The notes under the pieces: generated by a model
Databases searched by the model: none
What the model was told of the DNA's origin: nothing
The model's input: only the letters and a program-made list of their open reading frames with translations
Origin: Polaribacter sp. Hel1_85
GTDB lineage: Bacteria > Bacteroidota > Bacteroidia > Flavobacteriales > Flavobacteriaceae
Direction: 5' to 3'
NCBI RefSeq assembly: GCF_000766795.1
Contig: NZ_JPDS01000001.1
Span: forward strand, 253,001 to 317,000
DNA length: 64,000 nt
Translations under genes and position numbers: made by a program
Part shown: positions 53,689 to 62,935 of the stretch, one piece after another
Layout of the letters: each line of letters opens with the position of its first letter
Numbering within the stretch: position 1 is the first letter of the stretch

Positions 53689-53804
53689 GCATTAGGGATT
53701 GACGTGGAAATCCTTTTTGTGAAGAATGAATAAAAAGATTGAAACATAAAGCCCGACTTTTTTACACTAAAACTTTTTCTGTTTTGGTGTAAAAAAGAAT
53801 GCCC
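53689..53804 (-). repeat. Dispersed hairpin repeat, copy B
   Basis: On the minus strand: GGGCATTC, a long first stem TTTTTTACACCAAAAC / GTTTTAGTGTAAAAAA in place of the short ACC/GGT of copy A, then TCGGGCTTTATGTTTCAATC, a weak inner stem, GGATTTCCACGTCAATCCC and TAATGC. It shows that the first stem is a replaceable module. Confidence 0.75.
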
Positions 53805-53812
53805 AAAATAAA

Positions 53813-55495
53813 TTAAATATAAGCGTTAATAATTTCCATCATTTCATTTTCTAAACTAATCGTTTTTTGATAAATATTTGCTGCTTTTGATAAAATTTCT
53901 TCTGCAAATTTTCTATCTTTAATATCTTTTGCATTGATGCGAACATTAAAATAAGCGCCAGTAACTGCAGTTTTGGCGCATAAAACACCAACGCCACCAT
54001 CTGAGAGCGAATTTTGTAATCCGTTTTTCATCATTTCTAGCATCACTTCTATAGAATTATGAGCTGTTTCCATCACTTTAAAAGGGATTTCTGTTGCGTA
54101 TTTAGTAGCGTTTTCAATTGCCAATTTTCTAGCTTCAATTTCTTCATTATTAGATTTTGGCATTCTAAAACCATCAATAATTTTATTAAAAGCATTGGTG
54201 TCTTCATCAACCAAAAACAATAAATCGTTTTTGTATTTCTGACCTTTTTCTGCCCAATTCGAAAAATATTCCCATTTAGAATCCCAACCCGCTTTATGTG
54301 CTGAAAGATTTGCAACCATTGTACCTAGAGAAACGCCCAAAGAACCAACGTAAGCAGCAATACTTCCACCTCCAGGAGCCATAGATTCTGATGCAGTTTC
54401 TTCTGCAAAATCATTAATAGTAAAGTCGATTAGTTTTTTATCTGCATCAGAATTCATCACATATTCTATGATTCTTTCTTGTGGATTAAATGGCTTTAAA
54501 TCATCTAAACCTAGAGATTTTATGGCAATTTTTATTTTCTCATTTTCGCTAATTCCTAAAGAACGTTGTTGTTTTATCAGATAAAAATCTGCTGCATCTA
54601 GCATTGCTTGTAAAGGAACTAAACCAACTAATTCTGAACCTGTAACTCTTAAGCCGCGTTTTGTAGCCGCTAAATCAGTTTCATAAAAAGCTTCGTGCAT
54701 TGATGTAATTGTAATGTTGGTTAAATTGTACGAAATTTGTGCAATTCCATATTCTTCTATAAACCAACCAATTCCTTTAACTGCTTTTAATTTTCCAGGA
54801 ATTCTTTCTGGTTCTCCGTTTTTATCTAATACTTTTTTTCCGTTGACTAATTTGGCTCTTCCATTTTCACGGATATCAAAGGCAACTGCGTTTGCACGCC
54901 TTGTTGATGTTGAATTTAAATTTACATTATAGGCGATTAAAAAATCGCGTGCAGAAATTGCTGTAACTCCAGAAGAAACTACTTGTTGGTTATATACTGT
55001 TGGACCAAAATCTGGTTTAAAATTAGGGTTTGATAACTTTTCTTTTAAACCTTCATATTCTCCAGAACGAACTGTGGCTAAGTTTTTTCTGTCAGCAGAA
55101 GTTGCAGCGTTTTCATAGAAGTAACCTGAAATACCTAATTCTTCCCCAACTCTTTTTCCTAATTGATGTGCATATTTTGCAGTTTCTTCCATAGAAATAT
55201 TTGCAATTGGCACAAGTGGACAAACATCTGTTGCTCCAAATCTTGGATGTTCACCAGTTTGTTTGCTCATATCAATTAATTCTGAAGCTTTTTTAATCAA
55301 TAAGAAAGCAGCTTTAATTACATTTTTTGGTTCGCCAACAAATGTAATTACGGTTCTATTTGTAGCTTTACCAGGATCAATATCTAACAATTTTACTCCT
55401 TCAACAGTCTTTACAACATTTGCAATTGTATTTATTTTTTGTAAATCTCTTCCTTCACTAATGTTAGGAACACATTCTATAAGTTGCTTGTTCAT
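53813..55495 (-). CDS. ftcD: Bifunctional formimidoyltransferase-cyclodeaminase
   Basis: Histidine-degradation enzyme that moves the formimino group from formiminoglutamate to folate and then deaminates it. The start at 55495 gives MNKQLIECVPNISEGRDLQKI. Formiminotransferase N- and C-domains (about 1-325) have HPRFGATDVCPLVPI and ARDFLIAYNVNLN; the cyclodeaminase domain (about 350-560) has SMAPGGGSIAAYVGSLG and VLCAKTAVTGAYFNV. 560 residues, close to mammalian FTCD. No hutHUI genes are adjacent. Confidence 0.93.
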   Translation of the reverse strand: MNKQLIECVPNISEGRDLQKINTIANVVKTVEGVKLLDIDPGKATNRTVITFVGEPKNVIKAAFLLIKKASELIDMSKQTGEHPRFGATDVCPLVPIANISMEETAKYAHQLGKRVGEELGISGYFYENAATSADRKNLATVRSGEYEGLKEKLSNPNFKPDFGPTVYNQQVVSSGVTAISARDFLIAYNVNLNSTSTRRANAVAFDIRENGRAKLVNGKKVLDKNGEPERIPGKLKAVKGIGWFIEEYGIAQISYNLTNITITSMHEAFYETDLAATKRGLRVTGSELVGLVPLQAMLDAADFYLIKQQRSLGISENEKIKIAIKSLGLDDLKPFNPQERIIEYVMNSDADKKLIDFTINDFAEETASESMAPGGGSIAAYVGSLGVSLGTMVANLSAHKAGWDSKWEYFSNWAEKGQKYKNDLLFLVDEDTNAFNKIIDGFRMPKSNNEEIEARKLAIENATKYATEIPFKVMETAHNSIEVMLEMMKNGLQNSLSDGGVGVLCAKTAVTGAYFNVRINAKDIKDRKFAEEILSKAANIYQKTISLENEMMEIINAYI

Positions 55496-55566
55496 GATAT
55501 TGATTTTATTCATCGTAAAAATAAGAGGATTCAACGAAAAATAATATGAATTCACTTAAAATAATT

Positions 55567-55574
55567 TATATTTG
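55567..55574 (+). promoter_or_regulatory. -7 promoter element of the polysaccharide cluster
   Basis: TATATTTG fits TAnnTTTG, 22 bp before the first gene. It is probably the main promoter for all genes to the window end. Confidence 0.65.
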
Positions 55575-55596
55575 TTTATATCAGTAATATTTATAA

Positions 55597-56469
55597 ATGA
55601 ACAAAGAAAAGTGGCTTTTTGAAATTACTCCAAAAAACAATTTACTTGATTTAAATTTAAAAGAAGTTTGGCAGTATAGAGATTTATTATTGCTTTTTGT
55701 AAAACGTGATGTTGTTACACTTTATAAACAAACTGTTTTAGGACCACTTTGGTATCTAATTCAACCTTTATTTACTTCAATAATATTTACACTGGTATTT
55801 AATGGTATTGCAGGAATATCAACAGGTGTTGTCCCTTCTTTTTTATTCAATTTAGCAGGTATTACTATTTGGAATTATTTTAAAGAATGTTTAATAGCTA
55901 CTTCAGATACTTTTAAAAAAAATGAAGCCATTTTTGGAAAAGTGTATTTTCCAAGAGTTATAATGCCAATGTCTATCATTGTTTCTAATTTGTTGAAATT
56001 TGGAATTCAAATATTTATATTTATTTGCGTTTATATTTATTATTATTTTAATGGATTTAATGTATTACCAAATATTTATATTTTATTTTTTCCTTTATTA
56101 ATTATTGCTATGGGAATGATTGGTTTAGGTTTAGGAATGATAATTTCGTCTATGGTTACTAAATATCGAGATTTAACATTTTTAGTTTCTTTTGGGGTAC
56201 AATTATTAATGTATTTATCAGCAGTAATGTATCCTTTAGATTTAATGAGAGAAAAATTGATAGATGTTGAAAAAGGAACTGATTATTCTTGGATTGTAGA
56301 TTTTAATCCTATTGCACATTTAATAGAATTTGGTAGATTTATACTTTTAAATGATGGTAATTACTCAGTTTTCGGTATTATTTATACATCTATATTTACA
56401 ATTATAGTTTTCTTTTTAGGATTATTAATTTTTAATAAAACAGAAAAAACTTTTATAGATACTATTTAG
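55597..56469 (+). CDS. wzm: Polysaccharide ABC exporter permease (Wzm type)
   Basis: 290-residue inner-membrane permease with six predicted helices, ABC-2 type. RDLLLLFVKRDVVTLYKQTVLGPLWYLIQPLF is the typical N-terminal amphipathic entry segment of TagG/Wzm/KpsM. It starts the cluster, 2 bp before the ATP-binding subunit, and exports a lipid-linked polysaccharide. Confidence 0.88.
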   Translation: MNKEKWLFEITPKNNLLDLNLKEVWQYRDLLLLFVKRDVVTLYKQTVLGPLWYLIQPLFTSIIFTLVFNGIAGISTGVVPSFLFNLAGITIWNYFKECLIATSDTFKKNEAIFGKVYFPRVIMPMSIIVSNLLKFGIQIFIFICVYIYYYFNGFNVLPNIYILFFPLLIIAMGMIGLGLGMIISSMVTKYRDLTFLVSFGVQLLMYLSAVMYPLDLMREKLIDVEKGTDYSWIVDFNPIAHLIEFGRFILLNDGNYSVFGIIYTSIFTIIVFFLGLLIFNKTEKTFIDTI

Positions 56470-56471
56470 AT

Positions 56472-57752
56472 ATGAGTAAAGATGTAATTTTAAAAGTTGA
56501 AAACTTATCTAAACAATATCGTTTAGGAACTTTAGGGACAGGTACTATTAGTCATGATTTTAATCGTTTTTTAGCTAAAATTAGAGGTAAAGAAGATCCT
56601 TATTTAAAAATAGGAGAATCGAATGATAGAGCGTCAAAAGGAGAGTCAGAATACGTTTGGGCTTTAAAAGATATCAACTTTGAAGTTAAAAGAGGAGAAG
56701 TTCTTGGAATTATTGGCAAAAATGGAGCTGGAAAATCTACATTGTTAAAAATACTTTCTAAAGTTACAGGGCCAACAACAGGTTCTATAAAATCGAATGG
56801 AAGAATAGCTTCTTTATTGGAGGTTGGTACTGGTTTTCATCCAGAAATGACTGGGAAAGAAAATATTTTTTTAAATGGAGCCATTTTAGGAATGACAAAG
56901 AAAGAAATAGCATCTAAATTAGATGAAATTGTTTCTTTTTCTGGTTGCGAACGTTATATAGACACACCTGTAAAGCGGTATTCTAGCGGAATGAAAGTTC
57001 GTTTAGCTTTTGCAGTTGCTGCACATTTAGAACCAGATATTTTAATTGTTGATGAAGTTTTAGCAGTTGGTGATGCAGAATTTCAAAAGAAAGCCATTGG
57101 TAAAATGCAAGATATTTCTGGAGAAGATGGAAGAACTGTTTTGTTTGTGAGTCATGATATGACTGCAATACAAAATTTGTGTCCAATTAGTTTGTTATTA
57201 GATGATGGTAAAGTAAGTTTTAAAGGAGAAACTAGTAAAGTTATTTCTGAATATTTAAAAAGTGAACCTTTAGTAGATTTAAATAGTGGTAAAATAAAAT
57301 TTGAAGGTTTAGTGTCAACAAATGGTGTTGAGCTTAAATCATTATTAATACAAGACAATAAGTTATCACAACCCAATATATTAAATACTTATGGAAATGG
57401 TTTTTTTGAACTTTTTTTTGAAAGTAAAAATTTAGAAGAATGCAATATTCAAGCAGCCTTCACAATTAAAAATTTAATAAATAAACCTTTACTAACTTTT
57501 AGTACTACATTTAGAAAACAAATATTAAAAAAAGGAAAAAAAGATTCTATAAAATGCAGTTTTGAAAATTTGAATTTAATTCCGGGAACATATATGTTAC
57601 ATATTTGGTTTGTAAATAATGCTGATAAAGAAATAATTATAGAAAATACATGTAAAATTAAAGTAGTAGAAAAAGATGTCTTTAATTCAGGTGTTTTACC
57701 AACAGAAAAATATCACGGACATATAATTTCTAATAATTTCAAATGGGAGTAA
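56472..57752 (+). CDS. wzt: Polysaccharide ABC exporter ATPase with C-terminal substrate domain (Wzt type)
   Basis: 426 residues. ATPase domain (about 1-250) has Walker A IGKNGAGKST (81-90), signature RYSSGMKVRLAFA and Walker B ILIVDEVLAVGD. The additional C-terminal domain (about 270-426) is beta-rich as in Wzt proteins that recognise the non-reducing end of the polymer. This suggests that the neighbouring methyltransferase (or another cap) terminates the chain before export (inference). Confidence 0.9.
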   Translation: MSKDVILKVENLSKQYRLGTLGTGTISHDFNRFLAKIRGKEDPYLKIGESNDRASKGESEYVWALKDINFEVKRGEVLGIIGKNGAGKSTLLKILSKVTGPTTGSIKSNGRIASLLEVGTGFHPEMTGKENIFLNGAILGMTKKEIASKLDEIVSFSGCERYIDTPVKRYSSGMKVRLAFAVAAHLEPDILIVDEVLAVGDAEFQKKAIGKMQDISGEDGRTVLFVSHDMTAIQNLCPISLLLDDGKVSFKGETSKVISEYLKSEPLVDLNSGKIKFEGLVSTNGVELKSLLIQDNKLSQPNILNTYGNGFFELFFESKNLEECNIQAAFTIKNLINKPLLTFSTTFRKQILKKGKKDSIKCSFENLNLIPGTYMLHIWFVNNADKEIIIENTCKIKVVEKDVFNSGVLPTEKYHGHIISNNFKWE

Positions 57753-57755
57753 ATT

Positions 57756-58514
57756 ATGGAAAATAGATTAACAACAAAACAGCATTGGGAAAAATCATAT
57801 TCAAAAACAACTTATAATAAACCTGATACAAATTCAGATATTTACAATTGGATTAAAAAAAATTTACCAAAATCAAAAGAAAATCAAACAAGTTTTGAGG
57901 TAGGTATTTTTCCTGCAGGATTTTCAACAATTTTTGGAGATTTAGGGTATCAAATAAATGGTATAGATAGAATTGAAGATGTTAATTTATCTATGAAAGA
58001 TTGGTTAATTGATAATAAATATGAAGTTGGAGATTTAATTTGCGATGATTTTTTTGATTATAATTACAAAAGAAAATACGATGTGGTTTCTTCTTTTGGT
58101 TTTATAGAACATTTTAAAGATTATAAAAGTGTTATAAAAAAACAAGCAAGTTTAGTCTCAAATGAAGGGTACATTGTGTTAGAAGTTCCAAATTTTAGAG
58201 GCTATATCCAGTTTTATTTAAAAAAAATGTTTGATAAAAAAAATTTAGACATTCATTATGTTCCTTCCATGAATTTTAAAGAATGGGAAAAAGTTTTAAA
58301 AGAAGAAGGTTTTAAAATTATTAAGAAAGACTACATAGGAAAATTTACTCTAGATTTTTATCCGCAAAAAAGAAATTTTATTCAAAAATATTTTGTAAAT
58401 TTTTTAACCAGAAGAAAATATTTTATTAAAAAACACCTTTTTAAAGGTACATCTAAACACTTTAGTCCTTATATGATAATGGTTGCAAAAAAGAATGATG
58501 ATTTTTCAAAATAA
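57756..58514 (+). CDS. Class I SAM-dependent methyltransferase
   Basis: 252 residues. SAM motif I reads FEVGIFPAGFSTIFGDLGYQINGID, a loose form of ExGxGxG, and VSSFGFIEHFKD is the post-I/II region. C-terminal part is Lys-rich with RNFIQKYFVNFLTRRKYFIKK. It follows wzt by 3 bp and could add a chain-terminating methyl group, as in some O-antigen exporters with Wzt C-domains. Substrate inferred. Confidence 0.75.
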   Translation: MENRLTTKQHWEKSYSKTTYNKPDTNSDIYNWIKKNLPKSKENQTSFEVGIFPAGFSTIFGDLGYQINGIDRIEDVNLSMKDWLIDNKYEVGDLICDDFFDYNYKRKYDVVSSFGFIEHFKDYKSVIKKQASLVSNEGYIVLEVPNFRGYIQFYLKKMFDKKNLDIHYVPSMNFKEWEKVLKEEGFKIIKKDYIGKFTLDFYPQKRNFIQKYFVNFLTRRKYFIKKHLFKGTSKHFSPYMIMVAKKNDDFSK

Positions 58515-59619
58515 AAAAATAATATTTCTTTTAAAATCATTTACTCTTGGTGGGGCGGAAAAACAGGCTTTGAATTTTGCAGCTTATTTACAAAATGAAT
58601 TAAATTGTTCTATTTTTATATATTCATACATAAAAACTAATGAATCAAAATTGTTTTACGAAGAATGTGAAAAATTGGGATTAAATAATTTAAGATTAGA
58701 AAAAAACCCATTAAGCGCTTCAGGTAACTTTAAGTACATTAAAAGAAGAATAAAAATATTTTTATTAGGGATTAAACTAAGAAAGCATAATCCAGATATT
58801 ATAATACCCTACTTAAATCCACCTTCAATTATAGCTGTTTTATGTTACAAAATTTCTGGAGCAAAAATAACTTTTTGGCATCATAGAGGTGCTGACTATT
58901 ATAGAGGTGATTATATAGAAAAAATAGCCGTAAAAAAAACACCTTTTTTTTTAGCTAATTCTATTGAAGGAAAAAAAGAACTTGAATCTAAATTTAAAAT
59001 TAAAAAAGGCTATTTTTTGCCTAATTTTTCTACTGTAAATAAAATTAATACTAATAATTTCTTACTCAAAAATAAAGGAATAAAAGGAAAGGTTGTTTTA
59101 GGGATGATAGCTCATTTTAGAGAAGAAAAGTTGCAAATCATTTTAATTGAAGTTTTTTCTAAATTGTTACAAAAGAATAAAAATATACATTTAGTTTTGG
59201 TAGGTGATGCTTTAGATAAAAAAAAGTTTAATGAAGTAAAAAAATATATCTTTATCAATAATTTAAAAGATAGCATTACAATTCTTCATAACACTAAAGC
59301 AGAAGATGTATTACCTTGTTTAGATATAGGAGTTTTAATTTCTTTAAAAGAAGGAATGCCTAATACTGTTATGGAATATATGGGGTATAGTTTGCCAATA
59401 GTTGTTACAAAACATGATGGATGTGTATCTTTATTAGGTAGTAATTATAAATATTTTATTGATAACAAAAATGAGGTAGATCAATTAAATAAATTAGAGA
59501 AATTAATACTTGAAGAAAAAGAAAGAAAAAAAATTGGGGAACAAAATTATATGTCTTTACAAAACAATTTTACAATAGAAAAATATATAAATAGATTAAC
59601 TGTAATACTCAATTCATAA
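58495..59619 (+). CDS. Family 4-type glycosyltransferase
   Basis: 374 residues from the ATG at 58495. The GT-B outline is FLLKSFTLGGAEKQALNFA near the N-terminus, FWHHRGADYY in the middle, and IGVLISLKEGMPNTVMEYMGYSLPIVVTKHDG with the E-x7-E-type sugar-nucleotide motif near the C-terminus. It overlaps the methyltransferase by 20 bp. Sugar unknown. Confidence 0.85.
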   Translation: MMIFQNKKIIFLLKSFTLGGAEKQALNFAAYLQNELNCSIFIYSYIKTNESKLFYEECEKLGLNNLRLEKNPLSASGNFKYIKRRIKIFLLGIKLRKHNPDIIIPYLNPPSIIAVLCYKISGAKITFWHHRGADYYRGDYIEKIAVKKTPFFLANSIEGKKELESKFKIKKGYFLPNFSTVNKINTNNFLLKNKGIKGKVVLGMIAHFREEKLQIILIEVFSKLLQKNKNIHLVLVGDALDKKKFNEVKKYIFINNLKDSITILHNTKAEDVLPCLDIGVLISLKEGMPNTVMEYMGYSLPIVVTKHDGCVSLLGSNYKYFIDNKNEVDQLNKLEKLILEEKERKKIGEQNYMSLQNNFTIEKYINRLTVILNS

Positions 59620-61473
59620 ATGTGCGGAATATCAGGAATTATTAATTATGACATTTCAAATACTGTCTCTATAGAGGATTTAAAACCAATTACAGATGTA
59701 ATAGCGCATAGAGGACCAGATGGTTTTGGTTACTGGCAACATAATAATATTGGTTTTGGACATAGGCGATTATCTATTATCGATTTAGAAGGAAGTAAAC
59801 AACCGATGAAAATTGATGATGATAAATTTGTAATTACTTATAATGGTGAAATTTATAATTATTTAGAATTAAAAAAAGAACTTCAAAAATTAGGTTTTAC
59901 TTTTAAAACTACAGGTGATACTGAGGTAATATTAAAATCTTATCAATATTGGGGAGAAAAATGTGTAGAAAAGTTTAGAGGCATGTTTTCTTTTGCTATT
60001 GCAAATATTTCTAAAAGTGAAATATTTTTGGCAAGAGACCATTTTGGTATAAAACCTTTAGTTTATTACCAAGGAGAAAATTTTTTTATGTTTGGGTCTG
60101 AAATTCAACAGTTTTCTAAACATAAAGACTTTATAAAAAGTATAAATGTTACTGCTCTATCAGAATATATGAAATTTGGTTATATACCTGCACCTTTAAC
60201 TATCTACAATAATTTATTTAAATTGGAACCTGGTAATTATATAAAATTAAATTTTGAAGGGGAAATTATAGAGCACAAAGAATATTATGATATTCAATTT
60301 AAACCTGATTATAAAGTATCTTATCATGATTGGGTAGAAAGAGTTGAAGAAGCAGTAGATATATCTGTTAAATACCATAAAATTGCAGATGTGCCTTATG
60401 GTACTTTTTTGTCAGGAGGCATAGATTCTAGTATAATTGCATCTTCTTTAGCTAAAGAAGGAAAAAATGTTGATGCTTTTACAATGGGGTTTGAAAATGA
60501 AGCTTTTAATGAGGTTCCATATGCTAAACAAGTTGCAGAAAAGTATAATTTAAATCATCATATAGAGTATATAGATATGCAAGATATGCAAGACGTTTTC
60601 CCAAAATTAATTAAACATTATGGAGAGCCTTTTGCAGATAGTTCTTCCATACCAACCTATTATATAACAAAAAAAATTAGTGAACATTTACCTGTAGTAT
60701 TATCAGGAGATGGAGGAGATGAAGCATTTGGAGGCTACTACAGTTATCAAAATTTTTTAAAGATTTTAAAACCAAGTGCTCCAAAACATGCTTATAAAGA
60801 TGTCTTAAAAAAGGCATTAAAATATATAGGTAAAACTTATCCTAATACACCTAGACAGCCTAGTTTAAATGATTGGATTAATTTAATTAGCTTTTTTAAT
60901 ATTAATGAAACTAATAAAATTTTCAGAAAAGATGTAATCAAAGATTTTGATATTGAATATAGTTCATTTAATAAGTGGTATAAAAAAGCAAAAAGCCAAA
61001 GATTAGATACTTATAGTACTGGAAGTTATTTAGACTACAAAACTTATCTTTATGGAGATATATTAACAAAAGTAGATATAGCTTCTATGATGAATAGTTT
61101 AGAGGTAAGAACACCTTTAATTGATGTTGATATAGTTAATTTAATGGCTAAAATACCTTCAAAACATAAAATTAGTCGAAATTATAATGGTTCATGGCAA
61201 AAGAAAAAAATTTTAAATTCTATTGCTGAAAAACGTTTTGATAAAGAATTTGTTTCTCGAAAAAAGCAAGGATTTTCAATTCCGTTAAAAGATTGGTTTC
61301 AACCAGATAATGATTTTGGTAATGAATTCTTTAAGATTATTAAGAACAAGAATTCTTCCATTTTTGAATATTTTAATGAAAATGAAATTAAAAGTAATTT
61401 TTTAAATAAAGAAAATATAAACTACAGTAAAATGTTTCAAATTTTTACTTTAGAAAACTGGTTAAATAATTAA
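59620..61473 (+). CDS. asnB: Asparagine synthetase (glutamine-hydrolysing)
   Basis: 617 residues. MCGISGI at the N-terminus gives the nucleophile Cys2 of the glutaminase half; AHRGPDGFG is the conserved loop. The synthetase half has the PP-loop LSGGIDSS (264-271) and LSGDGGDEAFGGY. Starts right after the previous stop. Homologues inside polysaccharide clusters may amidate sugar acids, which is the more likely role here, but true Asn synthesis is not excluded. Confidence 0.88.
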   Translation: MCGISGIINYDISNTVSIEDLKPITDVIAHRGPDGFGYWQHNNIGFGHRRLSIIDLEGSKQPMKIDDDKFVITYNGEIYNYLELKKELQKLGFTFKTTGDTEVILKSYQYWGEKCVEKFRGMFSFAIANISKSEIFLARDHFGIKPLVYYQGENFFMFGSEIQQFSKHKDFIKSINVTALSEYMKFGYIPAPLTIYNNLFKLEPGNYIKLNFEGEIIEHKEYYDIQFKPDYKVSYHDWVERVEEAVDISVKYHKIADVPYGTFLSGGIDSSIIASSLAKEGKNVDAFTMGFENEAFNEVPYAKQVAEKYNLNHHIEYIDMQDMQDVFPKLIKHYGEPFADSSSIPTYYITKKISEHLPVVLSGDGGDEAFGGYYSYQNFLKILKPSAPKHAYKDVLKKALKYIGKTYPNTPRQPSLNDWINLISFFNINETNKIFRKDVIKDFDIEYSSFNKWYKKAKSQRLDTYSTGSYLDYKTYLYGDILTKVDIASMMNSLEVRTPLIDVDIVNLMAKIPSKHKISRNYNGSWQKKKILNSIAEKRFDKEFVSRKKQGFSIPLKDWFQPDNDFGNEFFKIIKNKNSSIFEYFNENEIKSNFLNKENINYSKMFQIFTLENWLNN

Positions 61474-61506
61474 CATAATCATAATAAAAAACTTTACATA
61501 AAATAA

Positions 61507-62931
61507 ATGCTATTTAACTCTTTAGAATTCTTAGTGTTTCTACCTATAGTTTTTTTCTTGTATTGGTTTATTTTTAAAAAACTAATTATACAAAATAGTT
61601 TAATTTTATTTGCGAGTTACGTTTTTTATGGATGGTGGGACTGGCGCTTTTTGTTATTAATTTTATTAAGTACTTTTCTAGATTACTCATTAGGTTTATT
61701 AATAGGAAAAACTAAAAATAAGGTAAAAAGAAAATACTTTTTATGGATAAGTCTATTTTTTAATTTAGGGTTACTAGGATTTTTTAAATATTTTAATTTT
61801 TTTATTGATAATTGGGTAGATGCTTGGTCAGTTATTGGTATTACAATGCATAAAAGTTCATTAAACATTATCCTTCCTGTTGGAATCTCGTTTTACACTT
61901 TTCAAACATTAAGTTATACTATAGATGTTTATAAAGACAAATTAGAACCAACCAAAAACTTTATTGCCTTTGCAAGTTTTGTGTCATTTTTTCCACAATT
62001 AGTTGCAGGTCCAATTGAACGTGCTTCTAATTTACTACCTCAGTTTTTTAAAAAACGAATTTTTAGCTATGATTTAGCTGTTTCTGGAATGAAACTTATA
62101 CTTTGGGGATTGGTAAAAAAAGTAGTAATTGCAGATAATTGTGCAGTTTATGTAAATCAGATTTTTGAAAACTATCAAGAGCAATCTGGACTTACTTTAA
62201 TTATAGGAGCTGTATTTTTTGCATTCCAAATTTATGGAGACTTCAGTGGTTATTCAGATATTGCTATCGGTACAGCTAGATTATTTGGGTTCGATTTGAT
62301 GAGAAATTTTAAATACCCTTATTTTTCTAGAGATATTGCAGAATTTTGGCGTAATTGGCATATTTCTTTAACCACATGGTTTCGAGATTATGTATACATT
62401 CCCTTAGGAGGTTCTAAAGGTTCTAAAATATTTCAATTAAGAAACGTTTTAATTATATTTTTGGTCAGTGGTTTTTGGCATGGTGCAAATTGGACTTTTA
62501 TTGCTTGGGGAGCTTTAAATGCCTTATTGTTTATCCCATTATTATTAACAGATAGAAATAGAAAGAATATAAATATTATTGTTGGGAGTAAAAAAAGTGT
62601 AACATTAAAAGAATTTAGAGGGATTATAATTACTTTTTCACTAACTTGTTTAGCATGGGTGTTTTTTAGAGCAGAAACAATAACAGGAGCTATAGAATAT
62701 ATTTTTAGAATTTTTGATGGCTCTAATTTCTTTCCTTCCGTAATTCCTCAAAAAAGAATGTTTCCAATTTTATTTTTATTTATTTTAATAGAATGGTTTT
62801 CAAGAAGAGATGAAATTGTAATTATTTTTAAAAATAAGTATCGAAAAACATTCTACATGTTTTTCATATTTTTAATTCTATATTCAATGTCTTCTGCAGA
62901 AAAAACATCATTTATTTATTTTCAATTTTAA
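61507..62931 (+). CDS. MBOAT-family O-acyltransferase (AlgI-like)
   Basis: 474-residue multi-pass membrane protein. NSLEFLVFLPIVFFLYWFIFKK at the start, NWHISLTTWFRDYVYIPLGGSKG, and the catalytic His in SGFWHGANWTFIAWG are the AlgI/DltB-type signatures. It likely O-acetylates the exported polysaccharide together with the next gene, a SGNH-like partner. It follows asnB by 33 bp. Confidence 0.92.
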   Translation: MLFNSLEFLVFLPIVFFLYWFIFKKLIIQNSLILFASYVFYGWWDWRFLLLILLSTFLDYSLGLLIGKTKNKVKRKYFLWISLFFNLGLLGFFKYFNFFIDNWVDAWSVIGITMHKSSLNIILPVGISFYTFQTLSYTIDVYKDKLEPTKNFIAFASFVSFFPQLVAGPIERASNLLPQFFKKRIFSYDLAVSGMKLILWGLVKKVVIADNCAVYVNQIFENYQEQSGLTLIIGAVFFAFQIYGDFSGYSDIAIGTARLFGFDLMRNFKYPYFSRDIAEFWRNWHISLTTWFRDYVYIPLGGSKGSKIFQLRNVLIIFLVSGFWHGANWTFIAWGALNALLFIPLLLTDRNRKNINIIVGSKKSVTLKEFRGIIITFSLTCLAWVFFRAETITGAIEYIFRIFDGSNFFPSVIPQKRMFPILFLFILIEWFSRRDEIVIIFKNKYRKTFYMFFIFLILYSMSSAEKTSFIYFQF

Positions 62932-62935
62932 TCAA

